Shown here: in pieces, positions 26,722 to 35,564 of the stretch
How the letters are laid out: the number at the start of each line of letters is the position of its first letter
Numbering within the stretch: the stretch's first letter is position 1
NCBI RefSeq assembly: GCF_006334915.2
Contig: NZ_VDMA02000002.1
Span: forward strand, 248,001-312,000
DNA: 64,000 nt
Source of the DNA: Microbispora catharanthi
GTDB taxonomy: Bacteria; Actinomycetota; Actinomycetes; Streptosporangiales; Streptosporangiaceae
Direction: 5' to 3'
Program-made: the position numbers and the translations under genes
The notes under the pieces: generated by a model
The model's input: the letters and a program-made list of their open reading frames with translations, nothing else
Databases searched by the model: none
Told to the model about the DNA's origin: nothing

Positions 26722-27933
26722 GTGGAGACGGTGAAGGTGGGGATCGCCGGGCTGGGCGTGGTCGCGCAGGTCGTCTACCTGCCCCTGCTCGCGCGGCGGC
26801 GCGACCTGTTCCGGGTCGCGGCCGTGTGCGACCTCGACCGCGGGCACGCGGAGACGGTCGGCCGGGAGGCGGGCGTCCCGGCGTACGACGACCCGCTGGC
26901 GATGCTCGACAGGGGCGGGTTCGACGCGCTGATCGTGCTCACGCCGGGATCCCACGGGCCGCTGGTGCGGGCCGCCCTCGAACGCGGCCTGTGGGTGCTG
27001 TGCGAGAAGCCCCTCGCCTACAGCCGGGCCGAGCTGAGCGGCTTTTCCGGCGAACGGCTGATGGCCGGCTACATGAAGCAGTACGACCCGGCCTCCCAGC
27101 GGCTGCTGGAGGCGCTGCACGAGGCCGGCGGGCCGGAGGTCGTCCGCCACCTGGACGCCACCGTGCTGCACCCGTCGGAGGAGTCGCAGCTGCTGTTCGC
27201 GCGGGCGCGGCCCGGACATCCCGCGCCCGAGCGGGTGGCCCCCTACGCGGAGGCCGACGAGCGGGCGCTCACCGCCGCGCTCGGCACGCCGTCGGAGCGG
27301 CTGCGGCGGCTGTACGCCGAGGTGCTGCTGAGCAGCCTGTGCCACGAGCTGTCGCTGATGCGGCTGTTCACGGGGTCTCCCGACACGGTGGACCACGTGG
27401 CCGTGTGGCCGGTGGAGGCGTTCCCGCCGTCCCTGGAGGTGAGCGGGACGCTCGGAGGCGAATGCTCCGGCAGATACGGCATCCGCTGGCACTACCTGCC
27501 GAGCTACCCGGCCTACCACGAGGTCATGACGCTGCACCACGAGCACGGCTCGCTGGAGCTGCGCTTCCCCTCCCCCTATCTGCTGAACGCGCCCACCCGG
27601 CTGACGGTCACCTGCCGCGTCGGCACCACCGAGCGGACGGTCGTCAACGAGGACGTCGCCGAGGCGTTCGAACGCCAGCTGCGCGCCTTCCACCGCTTCG
27701 TCACCCAGGAGGAACCGCCGCTCACCGGACTCGACGGGGCCCTGGAGGATATCGTCACGGCGCAGCGGATCGTGCACCGGTACGCGCGGTGGTCGGGCAT
27801 CCCCATCGGCGGAGAGTGCGCCCAGGAGGTCACCGGCGCCCCGCGGGAGGCGACCGCCGGGGCCGACAGCAGCTACGCCGAGGAGGGCGGGAGTGGAGCC
27901 AGCGGTCACGCCGAGGAGAGCCTCAGCAGATAG
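26722..27933 (+). CDS. Gfo/Idh/MocA-family NAD(P)-dependent oxidoreductase
   Basis: About 403 aa from GTG 26722 with GGAGGAGGG just upstream. A Rossmann GIAGLGVVAQ motif at about 7-16 binds NAD(P), and EKPLAY at 95-100 is the family's EKP motif. The C-terminal half is the beta-sheet substrate domain. Members oxidise or reduce sugars and sugar acids. The context (GH38 and an ABC importer) suggests a role in a mannose-derived sugar pathway. Its last 41 bases overlap the start of the mannosidase gene. Confidence 0.9.
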   Translation: METVKVGIAGLGVVAQVVYLPLLARRRDLFRVAAVCDLDRGHAETVGREAGVPAYDDPLAMLDRGGFDALIVLTPGSHGPLVRAALERGLWVLCEKPLAYSRAELSGFSGERLMAGYMKQYDPASQRLLEALHEAGGPEVVRHLDATVLHPSEESQLLFARARPGHPAPERVAPYAEADERALTAALGTPSERLRRLYAEVLLSSLCHELSLMRLFTGSPDTVDHVAVWPVEAFPPSLEVSGTLGGECSGRYGIRWHYLPSYPAYHEVMTLHHEHGSLELRFPSPYLLNAPTRLTVTCRVGTTERTVVNEDVAEAFERQLRAFHRFVTQEEPPLTGLDGALEDIVTAQRIVHRYARWSGIPIGGECAQEVTGAPREATAGADSSYAEEGGSGASGHAEESLSR

Positions 27934-30688
27934 CGACAGGATCGTGGTGGTCCCGCACACGCACTGGGACCGGGAGTGGTACCTCCCCTTCCAGCGGTTC
28001 CGGGTCGGGCTGGTGCGAGTGCTCGACGAGGTCCTGGACGCCATGGCCGCCGACCCCGCCTACCGCTTCACGATGGACGGCCAGCTCGCGGCGATCGAGG
28101 ACTACCTCGAGATCCGGCCCGCGCGGCGCGGCGACGTCGCCCGCTTCGTCGCCGAGGGACGGCTGGCCGTCGGGCCCTGGCTGATCCTCGCCGACGAGTT
28201 CCTGTGCTCGGGCGAGACCCTGCTGCGCAACCTGGAGTACGGCATGCGGGGCGCCGCCGCGCTCGGCAGCGCGATGCCCGTCGGCTACCTGCCCGACCAG
28301 TTCGGCCACTGCGCCCAGATGCCGCAGATGCTGGCGCTGGCGGGGCTGCGCCTGGCGTGCCTGTGGCGCGGCGTGCCCGCGCACGTGGACCGCGACGCCT
28401 TCGACTGGACCGGCGCCGACGGCACCACGATCAGGACCGGATATCTGCCCGGCGGCTACGGCAACGCCTTCGGCCTGTTCACCGGCCCGGCCGAGGGCAT
28501 GCCCGACCGCGTGACGGCCTTCGTCTCCACGGCGGAGGGCTGGGCGGCCGGTGACACCCTGCTGGCGATGTACGGCGCGGACCACTCGGCGCCCGCCCGC
28601 GAGATCACCGCGTCGGGGCTCCGCGTCGCCACCCTCGCCGAGGCCCTGACCCGTGATCCGGCGAATGGAGAGGTGCCGCGGGTGGCGGGCGAGCTGCGCT
28701 CGCACGCGCGGGCCAACATCCTGCCCGGCGTGATCTCGGCCCGGGTGCCGCTGAAGCAGGCCATGGCCCGCGCCGAGCGGGTCCTCACCCGCTACGCGGA
28801 ACCGCTGTCGGCGCTGTGGCTCGCCGACCGGTCCGCCGGTGAACGCCTCATCGACATGGCCTGGCGGTCGGTCATCGCCTGCAGCGGGCACGACTCGGTC
28901 ACCGGCTGCGGTTCGGACGAGACCGCCCAGCAGGTGGCCGCGAGGATCGCCGAGGCCGGGCAGACGGCCCAGGCGGTCGTGGACCTGGTCGCGGCGTCCC
29001 TCGCCGAGGCCGCGCCGAAGGGCGCGCTCGTGGTCGTCAACCCGTCCCCGTTCGAGCGGACCGGCCTGGTGCTCGCCGACCTGCCGGAGGACCGCGCGTC
29101 CCTGGCGGACGCCTCGGGGCGGGCCGTCCCCGTCCAGCGGCTCGAACACGCTCCGACCCTGCTCGACGAGACCGTCATGGACGACCTCTCCCGGCTTCTC
29201 GGGCGCGTCCACGAGCGGGAACTGTACGGCCACGAGATCGTCTCCTGGCACGCCGGGGACGGCGTGTTCACCGTCACCGTGAGCAGGCACGCCTCCGGCG
29301 CGTACGCCTACGAGGACCTGCGCCGGGCGGTCCTGGAGGCCGGTCCCGGGCCGTGGGTCGTCCGCACGGTGGCCGAGCCCGTGGTCACCGTGGCCGCGCT
29401 GGTCACCGTGCCGCCGCTCGGCCGTGCCGTCCTCACGGCCCGTCCGCCCGCGCCCGGCCTGACCGCACCCGTCGCGAACGCCCTGAAGACCGACCCGTAC
29501 GGATTCGAGCCGGTGCTGGACAACGGGCTGCTGCGGGTGCGCGTGGCCGGCGACGGGACGCTCTCGCTGCGCGGCGCGGACGGGGCCGAGGTCCACGGCG
29601 TCGGGCGGATCGTCCACGGCGGGGACGCCGGGGACACCTACAACCACGCGCCCCCGCCGGACGACCGGCTCCTCGACCGGCCCTCCCGCGTCGTCGTCGA
29701 GGAGGTCTGCTCGGGCCCGCTGACCGGCGCGTACGAGATCACGCGGGTGTACGACTGGCCGGCCGGCCTCGGCGACGACGAGACCGTGCCCACGGCCGTC
29801 ACGACCCGGGTGGAGCTCAGGGCGGGCGAGCCGTTCGCGCGGTGCGAGATCACGATGGACGTGCGCTGCCGCGACCACCGCGTCCGCTGGCACGCGCCGC
29901 TGCCCCGCGCGGCGGCCGAGTCGTACGCAGAAGGGCAGTTCGCCGTGGTGCGGCGCGGCCTGGCGGCCGAGGGCGGGGGCGGCGAACGCCCGATCCCGAC
30001 CTTCCCCGCCGAGTCCTTCGCCGCCGCCGGCGGCCTGGCCGTGCTGCTCGACCACGTCACCGAATACGAGATCGTCAGGGACGAGATCGGCGGGGACGGG
30101 ACGGAGATGGCGCTGACGCTCGTGCGGTCCGTCGGCTACCTGTCCAGGAACCGCAACCCCTACCGCGACGAGCCCGCCGGGCCCGAGGTGCCCACCCCGG
30201 CCGCCCAGTGCCAGGGGCCGCTGGCCGTGCGCTTCGCCGTCCTGCCGTACGCGGGCGAGTGGCACGAGGCCGGGCTGCCGAGGCTCGCCGAGGAGTTCCG
30301 CCACGACCTGCTCGCCGTACCGGGCACCGGCGGGGCCAAGGCGGGGGACATGGACGGGGACGGCCCGGGCGGAGGCGGTCGCGTCGCGATCAGCGGGGAC
30401 GGCGTCATGATGGCCGCCCTGCGCGAGCGGGACGGACGGCTGGAGGTCCGCCTGGTGGCCGAGCATTCCACGGCCACCGAGGCGGTCGTCCGGGGAGATT
30501 TCACCGCGGCCTGGACGGCCGGCGTGCTGGGCTCTCCCCTGAGCCCTCTGGAGGTGTCCCGCGACGAGGTGTTCCCCGGCGACGGGGCGGACGGACAGGG
30601 GCCCGCGAGGTCCCCTGGGTCATGGCGGACAGTGCGCGTCCCGCTGAATCCGTTCGAGATCGCGACCGTTCTTCTCGGCGGAGCCTGA
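27893..30688 (+). CDS. GH38 alpha-mannosidase
   Basis: A 931-aa cytoplasmic (no signal peptide) GH38 glycoside hydrolase. The zinc motif HTHWDREWY (H24, D26) and the nucleophile D135 in YLPDQFGHC are present. GHDSVTGCGSDE near residue 330 supplies a further zinc ligand. The long C-terminal beta-sandwich domains follow. It removes alpha-linked mannose. GTG 27893 is preceded by GAGGAGGGCGGGA. It is the last gene of the importer operon and is followed by a pup-specific hairpin on the other strand. Confidence 0.94.
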   Translation: MEPAVTPRRASADSDRIVVVPHTHWDREWYLPFQRFRVGLVRVLDEVLDAMAADPAYRFTMDGQLAAIEDYLEIRPARRGDVARFVAEGRLAVGPWLILADEFLCSGETLLRNLEYGMRGAAALGSAMPVGYLPDQFGHCAQMPQMLALAGLRLACLWRGVPAHVDRDAFDWTGADGTTIRTGYLPGGYGNAFGLFTGPAEGMPDRVTAFVSTAEGWAAGDTLLAMYGADHSAPAREITASGLRVATLAEALTRDPANGEVPRVAGELRSHARANILPGVISARVPLKQAMARAERVLTRYAEPLSALWLADRSAGERLIDMAWRSVIACSGHDSVTGCGSDETAQQVAARIAEAGQTAQAVVDLVAASLAEAAPKGALVVVNPSPFERTGLVLADLPEDRASLADASGRAVPVQRLEHAPTLLDETVMDDLSRLLGRVHERELYGHEIVSWHAGDGVFTVTVSRHASGAYAYEDLRRAVLEAGPGPWVVRTVAEPVVTVAALVTVPPLGRAVLTARPPAPGLTAPVANALKTDPYGFEPVLDNGLLRVRVAGDGTLSLRGADGAEVHGVGRIVHGGDAGDTYNHAPPPDDRLLDRPSRVVVEEVCSGPLTGAYEITRVYDWPAGLGDDETVPTAVTTRVELRAGEPFARCEITMDVRCRDHRVRWHAPLPRAAAESYAEGQFAVVRRGLAAEGGGGERPIPTFPAESFAAAGGLAVLLDHVTEYEIVRDEIGGDGTEMALTLVRSVGYLSRNRNPYRDEPAGPEVPTPAAQCQGPLAVRFAVLPYAGEWHEAGLPRLAEEFRHDLLAVPGTGGAKAGDMDGDGPGGGGRVAISGDGVMMAALRERDGRLEVRLVAEHSTATEAVVRGDFTAAWTAGVLGSPLSPLEVSRDEVFPGDGADGQGPARSPGSWRTVRVPLNPFEIATVLLGGA

Positions 30689-30896
30689 CACCCGGCCTGC
30701 ACGGCGTCACCCCATCGGGGCCACCTTCACGGGGCCGGTGGAACCGGGACGCCTGCCGGATACCGCGTCGTCTGGCACGTCATCGTCTGGCACGTCGTCT
30801 GCCGCATCGTCGCCGAGGACGGCTTCGCGCGCCGGTCATCGCGGCGCGGCGGCGAGGGCGCGTTCGACCGGAGTTTCCGGGCCCGGCGGCGGCCAT

Positions 30897-30917
30897 GCCG
30901 GGGGAAGCTCCCCCGGC
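30897..30917 (-). terminator. Perfect hairpin downstream of pup
   Basis: GCCGGGGGA and TCCCCCGGC pair perfectly around a three-base AGC loop, about 36 bases past the pup stop codon on the minus strand. It also sits between the convergent GH38 gene and pup, so it may end transcripts from both sides. This supports pup being its own transcript. Confidence 0.7.
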
Positions 30918-30952
30918 GCGACCGCCACCGGCCCGGACGCCTCCCGCCGGGG

Positions 30953-31162
30953 CTACTGCCCCCCCTTCTGCACGTAGGAACGGACGAACTCCTCCGCGTT
31001 CTCCTCGAGGACCTCGTCGATCTCGTCCAGGATCGCGTCCACGTCGTCGGTGAGCTTCTCGTGGCGCTCCTGGACGTCCGGGGACGCCTGCGCCTCGGTC
31101 TCTTCGACTTCGTGCTCCTGGCGCCCTGTCTGCTTCTGGCCGCCGGTCTCCTTGGTCGCCAT
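30953..31162 (-). CDS. pup: Prokaryotic ubiquitin-like protein Pup
   Basis: A 69-aa protein from ATG 31162. It is polar and mostly disordered or helical: MATKETGGQKQTGRQEHEVE, then LTDDVDAILDEIDEVLEEN (the Mpa-binding coiled-coil region) and a C-terminal FVRSYVQKGGQ. The GGQ end is diagnostic: Dop deamidates the glutamine to glutamate, then PafA attaches it to lysines. An earlier TTG would add 21 residues without Pup similarity. The gene stands alone between the GH38 gene and a protein kinase gene, whereas pup is usually next to dop and prcB. Confidence 0.97.
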   Translation of the reverse strand: MATKETGGQKQTGRQEHEVEETEAQASPDVQERHEKLTDDVDAILDEIDEVLEENAEEFVRSYVQKGGQ

Positions 31163-31468
31163 CCCTGACACCTCCGCTGCTCGGGGGGACGCCTCTCCCC
31201 ATATCTTCCCCGAACCGACCGACAATGCGCGCGAAAGAGCGTGCGATCTTCGGCCCGGCCACTGTGGCCAGACAACCCGGTGAACGCCGGGAAGGCAAAC
31301 GCGCGGGGATTCGGGCCTGCGGCGGGCAATGCCGGCCCACGGGAACCGTCTTCGTTAGACCGGATCGTTATCGACCTCACACTCCCCGTGGCCGCCTTTC
31401 GGCGCAGAGCGACCGCGTCCGGGACGACAATTGATGGATCACGGCACGACCTAGCGCACGGGTGGTCG
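31163..31468. other. Intergenic region between pup and a divergent kinase gene
   Basis: About 306 bases with no convincing gene. It must hold the promoters for pup (leftward) and the kinase (rightward). A short palindrome GGCCACTGTGGCC lies at about 31258-31270. I see no clear riboswitch or tRNA. Frames through here belong to upstream extensions of the neighbouring genes. Confidence 0.5.
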
Positions 31469-32521
31469 ATGGCATCGCACGCACGGCAACTGCTGGCGGA
31501 TCGGTACAAGCTGCTGACGCCCTTCCATCGTGACGGCGGCGGAATCATGTGGCAGGCACACGATCTCCGCCTCAAGCGCGACGTCGCGATCAAGGAAGTG
31601 CAGCCGCCGTACCGGGTGGACGTGGCCGACCTGCCGGCCGCCCGGCGGCAGGCGCTGCGGGAGGCCCGTTCCGCGGCCCGGCTCAGCCACCCGGCCGTGA
31701 TCACCGTGCACGACCTGCTGGAGGACAAGGGCCGGCTCTGGATCGTGACAGAGCTCCTGCAGGGCCTCACGCTGGGCGCCACCGTCCGCCACCTCGGCCG
31801 GCTGCCGGTCCACTGGGCCGCCTGGGTGGGCTTCCAGCTCCTGTCGGGCGTACGGCACGCGCACGCGATGGGCGTCGTCCACGGGGACATCCGGCCCGCC
31901 AACGTCGTGCTGACCGAGGACCGGGTGGTGCTGACCGACTTCGGCATCGCCGCCTTCGACCGGGATCCCGGCGGGTCGACGACCGTGCCCGTGGCGCGGT
32001 CCGGCGCCTACCTCGCCCCCGAGCGGCTGCGCGGGAAGGGCCTGGCCCCCGCCGCCGACCTGTGGTCGTTCGGCGCCACGCTCTACTGCGGGGTCGAGGG
32101 GCGGCCGCCTTATCCGACCACGGAGCCGCTGCCGGCCGCGGCGCTGCTGGGCCGCGAGCCGGAGCCGCCGCGCCGGGCGGGCCTCCTACGACCGCTGATC
32201 GAGGGCCTGCTGCGGCACGACCCGGACGAACGGCTCACCGTCGACCAGGCGATGCACGTGCTCGTGGACGTTCTGCGGCGGCAGGGCATCCCGGCGGCGA
32301 CGCCGGGCCGTACGGCCGGAGAGTTGCCCAGCCGCACCGCGCCCAAGCCGAGCGGGACGCACCCCTACAAGCCGCCGCCTTCCGGCCACGGGTGGCCTCT
32401 GGCACCCGGGGAGCTCACGACCGGACGCTTCCACGACGTGGAGTCGCGTCGCCGGGACAATCCCTACTGGCCCGCCCCCACGACCGGGTCCCGCCGACCC
32501 GGGCCTCCGCGCCTCCCGTAG
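31469..32521 (+). CDS. Serine/threonine protein kinase with atypical catalytic loop
   Basis: About 350 aa from ATG 31469, chosen because the kinase fold begins with RQLLADRYKLL. The ATP lysine is K42 (VAIKEVQ), the catalytic loop is HGDIRPANVV (138-147) instead of the usual HRDLKPxN, and DFG is 157-159. The glycine loop region (RDGGGIMW) is also non-standard. The tail after about 280 is Pro-rich with no membrane segment or PASTA repeats, so it is cytoplasmic. Substrates are unknown. It is upstream of a hairpin at 32591. Confidence 0.85.
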   Translation: MASHARQLLADRYKLLTPFHRDGGGIMWQAHDLRLKRDVAIKEVQPPYRVDVADLPAARRQALREARSAARLSHPAVITVHDLLEDKGRLWIVTELLQGLTLGATVRHLGRLPVHWAAWVGFQLLSGVRHAHAMGVVHGDIRPANVVLTEDRVVLTDFGIAAFDRDPGGSTTVPVARSGAYLAPERLRGKGLAPAADLWSFGATLYCGVEGRPPYPTTEPLPAAALLGREPEPPRRAGLLRPLIEGLLRHDPDERLTVDQAMHVLVDVLRRQGIPAATPGRTAGELPSRTAPKPSGTHPYKPPPSGHGWPLAPGELTTGRFHDVESRRRDNPYWPAPTTGSRRPGPPRLP

Positions 32522-32590
32522 CCTCCGGACCGCCGGGCCTCCGGCTTCGCGGGACGGGTCGGCGGCGAGCCGGTCAAGCAGCTCGGCCGC

Positions 32591-32619
32591 GCCGGCCCCC
32601 GCCACATGTGGGGGCCGGC
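32591..32619. terminator. Hairpin between kinase and methyltransferase genes
   Basis: GCCGGCCCCC and GGGGGCCGGC are perfectly complementary with a nine-base loop, located between two convergent genes. It probably terminates both. Confidence 0.8.
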
Positions 32620-32630
32620 CTTCATCGTGC

Positions 32631-33491
32631 TCAGCGCGCCGCGCGCACCGCCGAGACCAGTCCGCCGACGCCCTCGTCCTGCTGCGACGGGGTGAGCACC
32701 GGACGCCCGTAGGCCTCGGCGCGCTCACGAAGGGTGAAGGTCTCCGCCTCCCAGCCGAGGCCGTCCAGCCAGCCAACCGGGTCTTCCGGCATCTCCCAGA
32801 CCCACATCGACGCCGGCGATCCCGGAGTGGCGTCCCCGCGGAAGCGTTCGACCACACCGGGCGAGCCCAGTGTCAGGCCCATCCTGCTGCCTGCAGCGGA
32901 CAGCGCGCCGACCCGTTCGAGCAGCGACTGCACCGCGTCCTCGGGCAGATAGATCAGCAGTCCCTCGGCGATCCACACCGTCGGCTGCGCCGGATCGTGC
33001 CCGGCCGCGGCCAGGGCGCCGGGCCAGTCCTCACGCAGGTCGATCGGGACGGTGATCCGCTCGCAGCGCGGAACGGCCCGCTCCTGACGCAGCACCGACG
33101 CCTTGAAGCCCAGCGGTTCGGCCGTGTCGACCTCGAACAGCCGGGTCCCCGCAGGCCAGTCCATCCGGAAGGCCCTGCTGTCCATCCCGGCTCCGAGCAG
33201 CACGACCTGCCGGACGCCGGACGCGACCGCCCGGTCCAGCAGGTCGTCGAGGAACTTCGTCCGGATGACGATCGAGAAGGCTACAGCGAGCCGGCGACGC
33301 CGCGCCGCCTCGTCCGCGTGCGGGGGCGGCGGCACCCCAGGGCCTCTCCCGCCGGCCGTGGCGAAGGCCAGGGCCAGCGGGTCCCGGAACAGCGGCTGCT
33401 CGCGGGCCGTCTCCATCGCCCTCACCCGGGCCACACCCAAGGCTGTGGCCCACACCCCGGACGGCTCGACCCGTCCCGCCGCATCGGTCAT
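32631..33491 (-). CDS. SAM-dependent methyltransferase (TIGR00027/LCM-like)
   Basis: A 286-aa class I methyltransferase of the LCM-like/TIGR00027 type that is abundant in actinobacteria. The SAM motif VVLLGAGMDSRAFR (about 94-107), FEVDTAEPLGFK and a downstream WIAEGLLIYL support this. It methylates an unknown substrate in the cytoplasm. It ends 11 bases from a hairpin and its start lies close to the left end of the IS982 element (33501), so its promoter may be affected by that insertion. Confidence 0.88.
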   Translation of the reverse strand: MTDAAGRVEPSGVWATALGVARVRAMETAREQPLFRDPLALAFATAGGRGPGVPPPPHADEAARRRRLAVAFSIVIRTKFLDDLLDRAVASGVRQVVLLGAGMDSRAFRMDWPAGTRLFEVDTAEPLGFKASVLRQERAVPRCERITVPIDLREDWPGALAAAGHDPAQPTVWIAEGLLIYLPEDAVQSLLERVGALSAAGSRMGLTLGSPGVVERFRGDATPGSPASMWVWEMPEDPVGWLDGLGWEAETFTLRERAEAYGRPVLTPSQQDEGVGGLVSAVRAAR

Positions 33492-33500
33492 GCGTTCACC

Positions 33501-33516
33501 CTAGACGAGTAAGTCC
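33501..33516 (+). repeat. Left copy of a 16-bp inverted repeat (probable IS end)
   Basis: CTAGACGAGTAAGTCC, whose exact reverse complement lies at 36615-36630. It is 10 bases outside the IS982 transposase stop codon, a normal distance for an IS terminal inverted repeat. No target-site duplication is visible on the two outer flanks (GTTCACC and CCAGTCT). Confidence 0.7.
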
Positions 33517-33525
33517 GATCTCCGG

Positions 33526-34419
33526 TCAGTGGTCGTAGGCGATCAGCGACCGGGTGATCGGGGCGTTGGTTGCGTTGTTGTGCCAGATCGCGGTGGCCAT
33601 CGTAAGGACGCGCTGGGCGACGCGGACGGCGACACCCTCGAAGGACCGGCCACCATGGTCTTCCAGGTTGAGCTGGCCCTTGAGGGTGTCGTTGACCGAC
33701 TCGATCAGTTGCCGGACCTTCTTGAGCATCGGCTCGCCGTAGCGGGCCTTCTCGTCCTTGCGGGACGGCCGCAACATCCTGATCCCATACTCGCCCAGCA
33801 GCGTCTCGAAGTCCTTCCCGGCGAACCCCTTGTCGCAGATCAGCAGGATGCCGTCGTGCTCAGCCGCCACGCCCGCCTCGACTTCGAGCAGCGCGGCCAG
33901 TACCTCGCGCTCGCCGATCTTCGGGTCGGCCAGGGCCCACAGGATCGGCATGCCCGCAGGGGTGCACACCAGGTACAGCTTCAGCCCCCAGTAGAACCGC
34001 GAGTGGCTGGCGCAGTAGCCGTAGCCCGCCCATCCGGCCAGGTTTGAGCGTTTCACGGTGGGCCGGGACATGCCACAGGGTATCGGGGTGGAGTCCACGA
34101 TCCAGCAGTCGTCGAGCCAGAAGTCGCTCGATTTCGCGAGCATCCGGATGACCCGTTTGATCAGCCCGAGCGCGGCGCGCAGCCGCTTGTTGTAGCCGGA
34201 CTGCTGCGACAAGTAGGGGAACAGGTCCCTCAGGTGCTTGCGGGCGTAGCGCAGCCAGTGGGCCTTGGAAGTGAAGCCGAGCATCGACTGGGCGACCGCG
34301 ACACAGACCAGTTCGGAGTCGGTCAACACGGGAGGTCTGCCCATCCATCGCGGTCCGCCCAACTCGTCGTCGATCTTCACGTACAGTGCGGTCAAGAGGG
34401 TGTTCAGGTCTTGCGTCAC
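33526..34419 (-). CDS. IS982-family transposase
   Basis: A 297-aa transposase typical of actinomycete IS982 elements: MTQDLNTLLTALYVKIDDEL, then LLGFTSKAHWLRYARKHL. A DDE triad is visible: D109 (WIVDSTPIP), D196 (LLICDKGFAG) and E240 (KVRQLIES). Length and motifs are complete, so it may be active. The N-terminal HTH-like part binds the ends. It lies between the methyltransferase gene and an MFS fragment whose 5' end is missing. Confidence 0.92.
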   Translation of the reverse strand: MTQDLNTLLTALYVKIDDELGGPRWMGRPPVLTDSELVCVAVAQSMLGFTSKAHWLRYARKHLRDLFPYLSQQSGYNKRLRAALGLIKRVIRMLAKSSDFWLDDCWIVDSTPIPCGMSRPTVKRSNLAGWAGYGYCASHSRFYWGLKLYLVCTPAGMPILWALADPKIGEREVLAALLEVEAGVAAEHDGILLICDKGFAGKDFETLLGEYGIRMLRPSRKDEKARYGEPMLKKVRQLIESVNDTLKGQLNLEDHGGRSFEGVAVRVAQRVLTMATAIWHNNATNAPITRSLIAYDH

Positions 34420-34463
34420 AACATGATCCTGAATGCCCTCTGCTCATTCCTGATCACCGGCCA

Positions 34464-34810
34464 CAGACCGGGCTGGCGTTCCTGCCGAACACCCTGCTAA
34501 CCATGCTGGTGGGCCTGAAGGTGACGCCGTGGCTGATGCGCCGCACCGACGATCGCGTGCTCATCGTCGCTGCGGCCGACGCGGGGGCAGCCTCCGGGCT
34601 GATGAACACCGGCAAGCAGATCGGCGGCGCGCTCGGCCTGGCCGCCCTGGTCGCTGCAACGGCGGGGGAGGGTGGCGAACCCGGCGGCCCGGCCCCGCGC
34701 AGGAGCTGGCGGCCGGCTACGGGCAGGCCTTCGCCGCCATCGCCGTGGTGCTGGCCGCCGTCGCTCTCCTGGCGGCCGCACTGCCGCGACGGCGCCACGC
34801 CGCCCCGGCG
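34464..34810 (+). pseudogene. Remnant of a DHA2-type MFS efflux transporter
   Basis: Two frames together resemble the C-terminal part of a DHA2 drug exporter: first FLPNTLLTMLVGLKVTPWLM and SGLMNTGKQIGGALGLAALVA (frame from about 34464 to 34672), then AQELAAGYGQAFAAIAVVLA (from 34697). A frameshift near 34680 and absence of the first ten helices show that it is broken. The 5' end was probably lost at the IS982 boundary. A TetR gene next to it is the kind that would once have regulated it. Confidence 0.7.
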
Positions 34811-34899
34811 CACCCGGCGCTTCCCTCGTCGCCGGCCAGCACTGCGTACGAGCGCAGCCCCGCCCCTGGCCACGGCGGCGCCTGCCATGCCGGCATCTC

Positions 34900-35511
34900 C
34901 TACGTGTCGTCTCGATCGTGGCTTGCGAGCAGGGGCAGGACGATCTGGTCGACGATCTCGGCGAGTGCGGTCTCAGGCAGCGGACGGTGATGGACGAGCG
35001 TCTCCACGGCGACGAGCGTGATGGGCGCGACAGCGACCCGGGCCGGGGTGCGGGCGTGGTTGATCTCGCCGCGTACCACAGCGCGTTGGAGCAGGGCGTC
35101 CATCTCGCGCGTACCGGCCTGGCTGAGGCGCTCGCGCAGGTAGTCGGTGAGATCGCTGTCATCTGCCCGGCCGTCGCCGATGACTTGAAGGACGGGGGCG
35201 AGCTCGATCATGCGTGAGCTGACCAGGCGGAGCAGGGTCAGCAGGTCGGTGCGCAAAGAGCCGGTGTCAGGTATGGGCGGGGGTGCTGGCACCTGCTGAC
35301 GCATGGCGGCCAGCACCAGGTCACGTCGATGCGGCCAGCGGCGATAGAGCACCGTCCGGCTCGTCTGGGCGCGGGCGGCCACGGCGTCGTAGGTGAGCTC
35401 GTGGTAGCCGACAGCGCGCAGTTCCTGCCAGGCCGCCTCTAAGAGGACCGTCTGCAGTTCCGCCCCCCGGCGGCGTCTGCGCCGGGATCCATCCATCTCC
35501 GTTTTAGGCAC
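34900..35511 (-). CDS. TetR-family transcriptional regulator
   Basis: A 203-aa TetR repressor: Arg-rich N-terminus, HTH with ELTYDAVAARAQTSRTVLYRRWPHR, and a ligand-binding C-terminal half with helices of the TetR_C_16-like type. It is divergent from the TIM-barrel hydrolase gene (54 bases between starts), so it may control that gene and formerly the MFS transporter. The short AT-rich shared region contains TTCT-ACTTA-AGAA, a possible operator. Confidence 0.9.
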   Translation of the reverse strand: MPKTEMDGSRRRRRRGAELQTVLLEAAWQELRAVGYHELTYDAVAARAQTSRTVLYRRWPHRRDLVLAAMRQQVPAPPPIPDTGSLRTDLLTLLRLVSSRMIELAPVLQVIGDGRADDSDLTDYLRERLSQAGTREMDALLQRAVVRGEINHARTPARVAVAPITLVAVETLVHHRPLPETALAEIVDQIVLPLLASHDRDDT

Positions 35512-35564
35512 ATCATGTATCTTATCTTCTACTTAAGAAACAAAACGAACCTTAGGGGAGAGTC

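Larger units (their letters stand above)
33501..34460 (-). mobile_element. IS982-family insertion element, right boundary not found
   Basis: The element includes a complete transposase and a terminal repeat at 33501. The expected matching repeat just beyond the transposase start (about 34420-34500) is missing; the matching copy occurs instead at 36615. The right boundary is approximate and set where a truncated MFS gene begins, so the end may have been deleted. Confidence 0.55.

Noticed and set aside
30767-30812. Short tandem TCGTCTGGCACG-like repeats, considered as a CRISPR or regulatory array
   Set aside because: Units are 12-15 bases, only about three copies, with no spacers; probably simple slippage between GH38 and pup.
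31241-31468. N-terminal extension of the kinase frame to 31241
   Set aside because: The extra 76 residues are low-complexity and the kinase fold starts right after ATG 31469.
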